A stretch of DNA of 7,231 bases from Candidatus Lernaella stagnicola (GTDB taxonomy: Bacteria; Lernaellota; Lernaellaia; Lernaellales; Lernaellaceae), in NCBI GenBank assembly GCA_030765525.1, contig JAVCCK010000013.1, positions 1 through 7,231 of the forward strand, read 5' to 3'. Each line of letters opens with the position of its first letter. Within the stretch, counting starts at the first letter, position 1. The position numbers were made by a program, and so were the translations under genes. Of the stretch, positions 1 to 6,700 are shown in pieces. The notes beneath the pieces were generated by a model that worked only from the letters and a program-made list of their open reading frames with translations, was not told the origin of the DNA and did not search any database.

Positions 1-1485
1 ATCCTGCCCCAGGTGGGCGCGCCGCTGCCGGAAGACGAATATTACGACGACATTCTGAAGGCCATCAAATCGGTGAACCATCACCTGGGCGACAAAGATT
101 TCAACGAGACGTCCATCGACAATGCGTGGAAACACAAGGACAAGCTATCGAAACTATTCAAACATGAAGATGCGGAAATCCGCCGCATGGCCGAGGACTA
201 CATCGCCAAGATCGAGGAGATGCATTCTTCGTTTGTCGATGCGGTCAACGGCAAGGGGCCGGGCAAGAAAGTTTCCAAGTTCGTCCAGTACCTCAGGAAA
301 TCAGAGCCGAAAGCGGCGCAGGCCGTGAAGCCCAAAGGAATGGTGGTCCGCAAGGGCAAGGTATTGATGCAGAAGCGCACGAACACGGCGGGCGAGATCA
401 TCACCGACGGCACTGAGCACGATCTGACCTCGATCTTTCATCGTTCCATGACCGGCGGCACGCAATTCGAGATCGAATTCGAGGACGGCGTCACGGCGAT
501 CTACCGCCCCTGGGCTGGAAACAAGAACATTTTCGCAACGGCAGGGGAAATGGAGATTCGCGTGGACGGCGCGTGTACTCCGGAAATTGTGGAAAAAGCC
601 CTTGAGAAGATCGAACGTTTGGGCCTGAATGCTTCCCCGGCGAGCATAGAGGACGCGGAGTTCATGTACTTGCAGAAACAGGCATACATTCAGGGCATCG
701 ACAAATCGCCCCGATTCAAAAAGGCGATGACGACGGCTGAAGGCCTCAAGACGAAGCAAGGCCAGGTCAAGATTCTGCGGCAATTCTGGAACGCCGAACT
801 GGGCGTGGATGACGTGACGAAGCTGCCTCATTACGATCCCTTCGGCAGTTTCCAGCACGCCACGCGGGGTAAGATCGAGGGCGCGGGACGCCGGGTGCAA
901 ATGCGGTTCGATATCTCGGAAGCTGAGTTGGATCGTGATCTAGCCGGGCATTCATTGAAGCACCGATTGACGAATGACGGCGACATGGCCGACTTTATCA
1001 ATCAGGCGCTCGACAACAACGGCGCAATGGTTTCCACCATCGAAAAGATGCGCCTTGGAATCACGCCCGGCGGCATGTCTCCCACATCAGACATGGAATC
1101 CGGCGGCGCCTCGTATTTCTTCACGCGGATTCGCAAGACGCCGACGGCGGCGAGGACCGGCGAACCGGGGCTTTATTTCAAGCGGAAATTGCTGCGCCGG
1201 ATGGACTCGATTACCTACGATCATGACAAGTTCGGCCGCTGCACCGGCGACGAGGTCCGAAAGAACAGAAAAGCCTTTCTCAAGGACTGGAAACGGATCG
1301 TGGACCGGGACACCAGTGACGAGACGATCTTTAAGTACACGGTGACCCTGCTAGACAACTTGGAGAGCATCGTTGCCAAAAGTTCTTCAGAACGGTCGGC
1401 GGTACTCGCAGCGTTCAAGAAACGAGGCATAACCCGATTGCCGGATGGACGGAAGATCGAAGATATCGTGTTTGTGAGGCGATAA
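1..1485 (+). CDS. Large phage head-associated protein (5'-truncated) with a possible ADP-ribosyltransferase-like C-terminal module
   Basis: The reading frame is open from base 1, so the gene starts before the window. The GTG at 13 lacks a ribosome binding site and is not a credible start. Residues below are counted from that GTG. Residues 1-100 are mostly helical and charged. Residues 108-190 look like beta-rich sequence (GGTQFEIEF, VTAIYRPW). A predicted helical part follows to about 300. Residues 313-408 resemble a compact ADP-ribosyltransferase fold: a His-containing strand (AGHSLKHRL, H313), a helix ending in an Ile/Leu-Gly turn (EKMRLGI), a Ser/Thr-Asp stretch running into GGASYFFTR (residues 353-372), and a later LLRRMDSITYD (393-403). 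ART domains attached to phage minor-head or injected proteins are known, for example T4 Alt. The frame and 3' end are certain. The ART reading comes from pattern resemblance only, and a portal or minor-head role is inferred from the downstream protease and scaffold. An unrecognised structural protein is the alternative. Confidence 0.85.
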   Translation: MLPQVGAPLPEDEYYDDILKAIKSVNHHLGDKDFNETSIDNAWKHKDKLSKLFKHEDAEIRRMAEDYIAKIEEMHSSFVDAVNGKGPGKKVSKFVQYLRKSEPKAAQAVKPKGMVVRKGKVLMQKRTNTAGEIITDGTEHDLTSIFHRSMTGGTQFEIEFEDGVTAIYRPWAGNKNIFATAGEMEIRVDGACTPEIVEKALEKIERLGLNASPASIEDAEFMYLQKQAYIQGIDKSPRFKKAMTTAEGLKTKQGQVKILRQFWNAELGVDDVTKLPHYDPFGSFQHATRGKIEGAGRRVQMRFDISEAELDRDLAGHSLKHRLTNDGDMADFINQALDNNGAMVSTIEKMRLGITPGGMSPTSDMESGGASYFFTRIRKTPTAARTGEPGLYFKRKLLRRMDSITYDHDKFGRCTGDEVRKNRKAFLKDWKRIVDRDTSDETIFKYTVTLLDNLESIVAKSSSERSAVLAAFKKRGITRLPDGRKIEDIVFVRR

Positions 1486-1983
1486 ATGGCGAAGATCGAT
1501 TTGAAGGCGGAAGTGGAAAGAGTCCAAGGCATTCTGGATGGCATCACCCGGAATGGCTTCTGGTATGTCGTGTTTTTCGAAGGCGGCGACACACTGACCT
1601 TCCATCCGTACCGGTTGGAGGTTCTCGGCGCGAAGCCCGTGATTGGCTCCGACGGCTCGGTGAAGTCCTGGATGTATGCGATTCTGATGATCGACCGGGG
1701 CTTCGTCGATTTCGGGGCGAGCATGCATGGCAACCATTTGCATTTCGTTGAGCGGCTCGAATGGGTGCGCGGCGGCAGCGGTCGCATCTACGCCGCCTGG
1801 ATGTGGGATGAAAACGGCGTCAAGATTGGGATCAACGAGATCGACGCGTCCGAGAATCCGGAACTGGCCGAGGATTGGGCGGCCTACACGAAGCGATTGA
1901 AAAAGATGGAACAGCGAGTTCAGGACTGCCTGGAGACGATCCGAGACGAATTTGGCTCCATGACGGAGGCGCGTTTCCGATGA
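1486..1983 (+). CDS. Hypothetical protein, 165 aa, with a charged helical C-terminus
   Basis: I do not recognise this family. The ATG follows the stop codon of the preceding gene with no gap. A GAGG at 1476-1479, six bases upstream and inside the previous gene, serves as ribosome binding site, so the two are almost certainly cotranscribed. The N-terminal two thirds look beta-rich and aromatic (FWYVVFFEGGD, FHPYRLEVLGA, IYAAWMWDENG). The last 40 residues look helical and could form a short coiled coil (KRLKKMEQRVQDCLETIRDEF region). There is no signal peptide or membrane segment, so a cytoplasmic protein is expected. Possible roles include a small head-assembly accessory protein or a partner of the upstream protein. 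Neither can be shown from the sequence. Codon use matches the flanking GC-rich genes, so it appears native to the element. Confidence 0.85.
   Translation: MAKIDLKAEVERVQGILDGITRNGFWYVVFFEGGDTLTFHPYRLEVLGAKPVIGSDGSVKSWMYAILMIDRGFVDFGASMHGNHLHFVERLEWVRGGSGRIYAAWMWDENGVKIGINEIDASENPELAEDWAAYTKRLKKMEQRVQDCLETIRDEFGSMTEARFR
1965..1969 (+). promoter_or_regulatory. Ribosome binding site GGAGG for the coupled small gene
   Basis: GGAGG lies ten bases before the ATG at 1980, inside the end of the preceding gene. It fixes the start at the ATGA overlap rather than at earlier in-frame starts. Confidence 0.75.
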
Positions 1984-2336
1984 AGCTGCGGTACATGATC
2001 GATTACGTTTATGACGAGAAGCGTTTTGAAAAGGGCCTTGATCCCTACGTGCCCGCAGGGCTGTGGGTCGTCACCCCAACGGGTTTTGACTTTGGATACC
2101 TGCCGGGTTTTGAAGAACGCGAGGATGAGGTCAACTGGATGCTCAACGATTGGATCGAGCAGGGAGTCACACCCTGGCGCAACGAGGGCTTTCTCGAATA
2201 TTGGCAGGAGAGCCGCTCATCCTATCGCGGCGCGTTTGGCGAGATCGTGGAGACCGACGAGTACGAAAACTCCGGCAAGTGCATCGATGCCATTCTGAAC
2301 CATCGTCTTGAACGCATGAAGAGTAATTCGCAGTAG
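1980..2336 (+). CDS. Hypothetical acidic protein, 118 aa, translationally coupled to the preceding gene
   Basis: The chosen start is the ATG at 1980, which overlaps the TGA of the preceding gene as ATGA. A clear GGAGG lies at 1965-1969, ten bases upstream. The frame is open further upstream, to about 1875, but that part only shadows the preceding gene. The protein is small, acidic and rich in aromatic residues (MKLRYMIDYVYDEKRF, GLWVVTPTGFDFGYLPGF, NWMLNDWIEQGVTPW). It has no membrane segment or recognisable motif. I do not recognise the family. The overlap implies coupled translation with the 165-residue protein and hence a possible joint function or matched dosage. Small acidic proteins beside a toxin-like module can be immunity or inhibitor proteins, but nothing seen here beyond charge and position supports that. 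Confidence 0.82.
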   Translation: MKLRYMIDYVYDEKRFEKGLDPYVPAGLWVVTPTGFDFGYLPGFEEREDEVNWMLNDWIEQGVTPWRNEGFLEYWQESRSSYRGAFGEIVETDEYENSGKCIDAILNHRLERMKSNSQ

Positions 2337-2376
2337 CAATCATCAATTATCCGTTATAGACTTACGCGGACCAAAC

Positions 2377-2382
2377 GGGGGA
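2377..2382 (+). promoter_or_regulatory. Purine-rich ribosome binding site upstream of the FRG gene
   Basis: GGGGGA is two bases from the ATG at 2385 and five from the in-frame ATG at 2388. The better spacing favours initiation at 2388, which would remove one residue. Confidence 0.45.
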
Positions 2383-2384
2383 CC

Positions 2385-3353
2385 ATGATGAAAGTACTGC
2401 TGCCACCGGACCACACGACTGAACCACCCTTTGCGCGAGGCTTGAACTGGCACCAGCCTATTCCAGTTACTTCCTGGGACCAGCTTCTCCGGATATTGGA
2501 TACCGCAAAAAAACATAATGAAGCAATTTGCAAACAGACAGCTGGGGGTTACAAGGGGCGTTACATTTTTAGAGGACAGGCGCTTTTCTACGAAATGGTT
2601 GAGCCTCGACTAATTCCAAAACTGTACCGGCGAAAAATTTGGTATGTTCAGGAACTTCGATTTCTTGCCAAATATTTCGATGGCCTTGCAAGTATCAATT
2701 TGCCGTGGCTTCCATCGCTGACCTATCTTCAAAAACTTGCCGTAGCACAACACTATGGGCTGCCAACTCGTCTGCTTGATTTCACCAGGGATCCGTTCAT
2801 CGGGTTGTACTTTGCTGTCAAAGACGATGTCGTTGTGCCCACCGCATTGGATGGTCTCGATTTTTCCAAGGAACCAGATGTTGAAGTTGGGATGGATGAC
2901 GTTGTTGCAGCAATTCACTGTTTATCCGTTTCGGACCTTAGAGTCGAGGAAGCTGCCGACCTCCTTGGACGAGCCGCAAGTGACAGTATGAATATGCCAG
3001 CTGGCCCTGTTTGCGAGTTCATTCCGATGGAGGTCGAGGTCAATAGCTGTCCAAGAATTGCCCGGCAAGCTGGCACATTTATCGCGTCAAACGCACCTGA
3101 GCAAGATTTCAAAGAGATACTTCGGAACATCCAGCGAGCTGGTGCCCCGTGGAGATATATAGAATTTCAAATTACGCGCCGGGTTCAGTACGAAGCGCGC
3201 ATTTGGCTTCAGGCTCAGGGTCTTACAGATCAATCTCTATTCGGCCATCAAGACGCTGAGGAAGTAAAGCTTGAAGAATTATGCAAAAACATCCTGACTG
3301 AGTATCACGCATTCATAAACGAATCATTGCCAATTGGGCTTAAAGTGCCCTAA
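2385..3353 (+). CDS. FRG-domain protein, 322 aa
   Basis: This protein carries the two hallmarks of the FRG domain (Pfam FRG): the naming motif in YIFRGQ at residues 60-65, and the characteristic QHYGLPTRLLDFT stretch at 122-134 followed by DPFIGLYFAV. The family is widespread in bacteria, archaea and phages, and its biochemical role is not settled. Residues 150-322 form a less conserved C-terminal part. No signal peptide or membrane segment is visible. Two ATGs are adjacent (2385 and 2388). The purine stretch GGGGGA at 2377-2382 is two bases from the first and five from the second, so the second, at 2388, may be the true start. Base composition is clearly lower in G+C than the neighbours (one 60-base line is about 47% by hand count), with many A/T-ending codons. 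This suggests acquisition separate from the head genes. The 48-base gap before it and 138-base gap after it fit an independently inserted cargo gene. Confidence 0.93.
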   Translation: MMKVLLPPDHTTEPPFARGLNWHQPIPVTSWDQLLRILDTAKKHNEAICKQTAGGYKGRYIFRGQALFYEMVEPRLIPKLYRRKIWYVQELRFLAKYFDGLASINLPWLPSLTYLQKLAVAQHYGLPTRLLDFTRDPFIGLYFAVKDDVVVPTALDGLDFSKEPDVEVGMDDVVAAIHCLSVSDLRVEEAADLLGRAASDSMNMPAGPVCEFIPMEVEVNSCPRIARQAGTFIASNAPEQDFKEILRNIQRAGAPWRYIEFQITRRVQYEARIWLQAQGLTDQSLFGHQDAEEVKLEELCKNILTEYHAFINESLPIGLKVP

Positions 3354-3365
3354 GTCAATTTCTGG

Positions 3366-3388
3366 GCTCAAGAGCGGAAGGTTTGAGC
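3366..3388 (+). other. Short inverted repeat downstream of the FRG gene
   Basis: GCTCAA at 3366-3371 pairs with TTGAGC at 3383-3388 around an 11-base loop. It starts 12 bases after the FRG stop codon. No T tract follows, so it is at best a weak terminator or an mRNA end-stabilising hairpin. The rest of 3389-3456 holds nothing I can name. Confidence 0.3.
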
Positions 3389-3456
3389 AAGTCTATCGTC
3401 AGAAAACGAGTTTGGATGTCGCAAGTTCTTCCGACAAATTTGCACACCTCACCATC

Positions 3457-3485
3457 TTGTTAAGCCGATCCCGGTCCCATATTCT
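3457..3485 (+). promoter_or_regulatory. Candidate sigma70-type promoter for the microprotein gene
   Basis: TTGTTA at 3457-3462 and TATTCT at 3480-3485 are separated by 17 bases, the canonical spacing. Transcription would begin about seven bases later, at 3491-3493. This coincides with the ATG at 3492 and implies a leaderless mRNA. Each box matches the Escherichia coli consensus only partly, and the host sigma factors are unknown. Confidence 0.4.
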
Positions 3486-3491
3486 ACCCAC

Positions 3492-3623
3492 ATGAAAAAG
3501 CTGTTCGCGTACATCGAAAAGCTCGTGGCCGAAGGGTTCTTCGGGACTCTGACGCTGAGTTTCCAGAACGGCAAGCTCTCGAACGTGAAGGTCGAGCGGA
3601 GCCTGAAGCCGACCGACCTGTGA
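3492..3623 (+). CDS. YezD-like (DUF2292-type) microprotein, 43 aa
   Basis: The ATG at 3492 opens a 43-codon frame ending in TGA at 3621-3623. The product starts MKKLFAYIEKLVAEGFFG, an amphipathic helix, and continues TLTLSFQNGKLSNVKVERSL, two beta strands joined by an N-G turn. The layout of helix, 'FGTLTLSFQNGKL' and a charged strand resembles the small YezD/DUF2292 family, whose members have a helix followed by 'FGS-beta-x-DG-beta' and whose function is unknown. GC-rich third positions and coherent protein-like structure favour a real gene over chance. No Shine-Dalgarno sequence precedes the ATG. A promoter-like pair places the transcription start at or beside the ATG, which would explain this. 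A strong terminator 37 bases downstream closes the unit, so it looks like a monocistronic transcript. The family link is weak because of the short length. Confidence 0.6.
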   Translation: MKKLFAYIEKLVAEGFFGTLTLSFQNGKLSNVKVERSLKPTDL

Positions 3624-3633
3624 CAACCGCATA

Positions 3634-3646
3634 GACCTTCGGGGTC
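3634..3646 (+). other. Small UUCG-type hairpin
   Basis: GACC at 3634-3637 and GGTC at 3643-3646 flank TTCGG. The RNA can fold either as GACC/GGTC or as a C(UUCG)G tetraloop with a one-base bulge. It lies between the microprotein stop codon and the terminator and may protect the 3' end. It is short and could be chance. Confidence 0.3.
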
Positions 3647-3659
3647 GTCGAAACCATCG

Positions 3660-3714
3660 AGCCCCGGTGAAGTTGGGATGAAACACGCCCGCTTCGCCGG
3701 GGCTTTTGTTTTTT
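3660..3714 (+). terminator. Strong intrinsic terminator
   Basis: Bases 3660-3672 pair with 3692-3704 in a 13-bp stem: AGCCCCGG against CCGGGGCT, one U-G wobble, then GAAG against CTTC. The 19-base loop contains a further GGG/CCC possibility. A run of T interrupted by a single G follows (3704-3714). This is a textbook Rho-independent terminator for the microprotein transcript and anything reading in from upstream. The T tract ends exactly where the ribosome binding site of the next gene begins (3715). Confidence 0.88.
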
Positions 3715-3720
3715 AGGGAG
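3715..3720 (+). promoter_or_regulatory. Ribosome binding site for the fusion gene, selecting a GTG start
   Basis: AGGGAG lies five bases before GTG at 3726. An in-frame ATG at 3744 has no comparable site at proper distance, so the GTG is preferred. Confidence 0.8.
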
Positions 3721-3725
3721 TAATC

Positions 3726-6700
3726 GTGGCGCTGCAAACCGACATGAACCGGCTGACTTTCCTGCTCGAAGCGGAAGCGGAGCTTGCGCTATTCGGCGAC
3801 GAGCAACTGTCCGCGCAGGGAGCCTCCGAGCAGCGCCGGTACGTCACCAACTACATCGGCTCCAAGCAAAAGCTGATCGACTTCATCTGGGAAAATACGC
3901 CGGAAGACGCCCGCGCCGTGGCCGACCTGTTTTCCGGTTCCTCGGTCGTCGGCTTCATGTTCAAGCAAAAAGGCAAGGCTGTCACCTCCAACGACAAGCT
4001 GCGGTACTGCTTCCACATCGCCCGCGCCATTATCGAAAACCCCGGCGAGACGATCACCGATGAGGAGATCGCGGCGCTCCTGGCCGACAACCCGCAGGCG
4101 GGGGACTTCGTCCGTAAACACTTCGCGGGAATCTATTTCGCCGAGGGCGTCCACGGGATCATCGATTCCATCCGCGCCAACATCGACAAGCTGGGCGACA
4201 GCGGCTTTAAACGCGACATCGCACTCTTCGCCCTGGGAAAGTCGTGCATCACCGGCAAGGGCGGCTTCGGTCATTTCGGGACGACCATCCCTCACGGCGA
4301 CCGGCAGGACAATCCGGAGCGATTCAAGCAGCGGTTCTCGGACAACGTCCATACGATCAATTCTCTCGCCTTCGACAACGGCCAACCGTGCCATGCGGCG
4401 TGCGGCGACATTATGGAAGTCGGCCCGCAAGTAAAAGCCGATCTCGCATACTTCGACCCGCCCTACGCCACGCATTTCTCGCAGACCAACTACGAGCGGT
4501 CCTACCACTTCATCGAAGGTTTGATGACGAATTGGGACGGCAAGGAAATCATCGAGGGCACCAAGACGAAAATCTACCGGATCGAGAAGTCCGGCATGAC
4601 CAAAACGAATGCCGCCAACTTCTTCCGAGATTTCCTCGGGGCGTGCGTCCACATTCGCAACTGGATCATCAGCTACCGCGACCAGGCGTACCCGTCCGAG
4701 CCGGAAGTGAAGCGGATCATCGGCGACTTGGGCCGCGATGTTTCCCTCAAGAGCAAGGACCACCACTACCAGATCAGCGCCAAGCATGGCGATGCGTCGA
4801 ACGCCAAGGAGCACCTGTTCCTGTGTTCTGCGAAGCAGGCAGCACAGGAAATGGACGAAGCCGCCGACCGGCACGAGTTGGGAATGGCCTCGCTGGGCGA
4901 CTGCGACCTCGACCTTCTGTCGGCATTTGCGGCCGACGACAAGGTCCGGGTCTCGCCGTACATGGGCAGCAAGTATTTCGCGCTGGACTGGATTTGGAAG
5001 AACTGCCCGCAGGACGCCAAGTCCATGCTGGACGCTTTTTCCGGCGGCGGAAACGTAGCATACTTCTTCAAGCGCAAGGGGCTGACGGTCTACGCCAGCG
5101 ACCGGATGCATTACCCGTGGCATATCGCCCGGGCGGTGGTCGAGAACCAGACTGACACCGTCTCCGACGAGGAGATCGAGGCGCTTCTCGCGGACAATTC
5201 CGATGCCGGGAACTTCTGCGAGAAGACGTTCACCGATTACTACTTCACGCCGCAGATTCTGCACTTCCTGGATAACACCTGGGCCAACGCCCAGAAACTC
5301 GCGGGCTACAAGAAGGACATCGCGCTTTTTGCGATGGGCTACGCCTGCATGACCAAGGCGCGGTTCGGCGAATTCGGCCGCAGCAAGAAGGGCATGACCG
5401 GCAAGCCCGAGGACGAATCGAAGCGTGACACGAGTCTCGGCGAAATCCCGATTGAGGATTTCCGGGATTTGTTCGTGAAGAACGTCCGCAAGATCAACAA
5501 TCTCGTGTTCGATTCCGGGACGCCGTGCAAGGCGTTTTGCGGGGAAGTCCGGGAAATCCTGCCGAAACTCGACGTGGACCTGGTCTACGCCGATCCGCCC
5601 TACATCACCGAGTTCGGGGCCAACGACTACGAAGGCAAGATGCACTTCGTCGAGGGCCTCATGACCATGTGGGCGGGCAAGCAGATCCGCGACAACGCCC
5701 GCCGCGATTACGAATCCGGCACCAAGTACAACAAGGAGACCATCGCGGCGCTGATCGGCGACGTGGTCGAGGGCGCCCGCGCGAAGTCGATCCTCATGTC
5801 CTATCGGGACAAGGCGTATCCCCGCGAACCGGAAGTGGTCGAGATGCTCAAGAAGCGATTCGGCCAGGTCGCGGTGAAGCGCATGGACGTGCGCTACAAC
5901 ATCGCCCGCTACGGCGCGCCGGGCGGCGGGGCCGACGCCCAGGAACTGCTTTTCGTGGCGAGTGGTCCACTCGCGGCGCAAGCCAACACTCACGCCAATT
6001 TCCACACCCGGATCACCGGGCAAGTCATCACCAGATCGCTGATCGCCCAGGCTCAGACCGACGAGGGCGACAAGCGGTTTTCTTTTATCCTGACCCACGT
6101 CGGGACCAACAAGAACGGCGACCACTTCACCGAGGAGGAATGCCGCAAGGCCTTCCAGTCGGTGGTCGGCACGAAGATCGACGTCGCCCACAGCCAGGAT
6201 TTCCGCGACATCGTCGGCGGCGTGGTCTCGTCCGAATACGTCGAGGACAGTGAGAAAAGCCGGATCGAATGCGTGGGCGAGATTTACACCGGCGTCACCG
6301 AAGCGGCGCGCCAGGCCTACGCCCTCGTCCGCAAGGGGATCATCAAGCAGGTCTCGATGGAGTGCGATTACGCCGAGGGCGAGTGCTCGATCTGCGGCAA
6401 GCGGGTCAAGAGCAAAGCCGAGTACTGCGTCCACCTCAAGAACTACAAGGGCGGCGCGTATCAGGGAAAGCCGTGCTTCGAGATTCTGCACGGCGTCGTG
6501 TTCACCGGGGTGGGCCTGCTCGACAAGAAAGGCGCGGACGAAAACGCGCGGATCAAGAAGGTTGCCAGCTATCAGAAGGAGAAACTCATGGCCGACAAGA
6601 CCAAGCAGAGCAAAGGCCAGGACGAATTCCTGGACCAGGAAGATCCGGGCGGGGAGGCTCCGGCAGAGGAGCCGTCGACCGACAACCCGGACACGGAACT

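Noticed and set aside
301-900. A 199-codon minus-strand frame within the first gene
   Set aside because: It is antisense to a gene with better coding character and shows no motif or ribosome binding site that I could see.
1875-1979. An upstream extension of the 118-residue protein
   Set aside because: The ATGA overlap at 1980 with GGAGG ten bases before it is a much better start. The extension lies wholly inside the preceding gene.
2332-2360. A promoter for the FRG gene around TATAGA at 2355-2360
   Set aside because: The -10 match is partial and no acceptable -35 box lies 16-18 bases upstream.
3399-3737. A 112-codon minus-strand frame over the intergenic region
   Set aside because: It runs through the terminator hairpin and the microprotein gene, and its product has no coherent structure.
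3789-6491. A 900-codon open frame on the minus strand opposite the fusion gene
   Set aside because: It mirrors the GC-rich third positions of the plus-strand gene. Its product is Ala/Val/Leu/Asp-rich low-complexity sequence without motifs, while the plus strand carries clear conserved domains.
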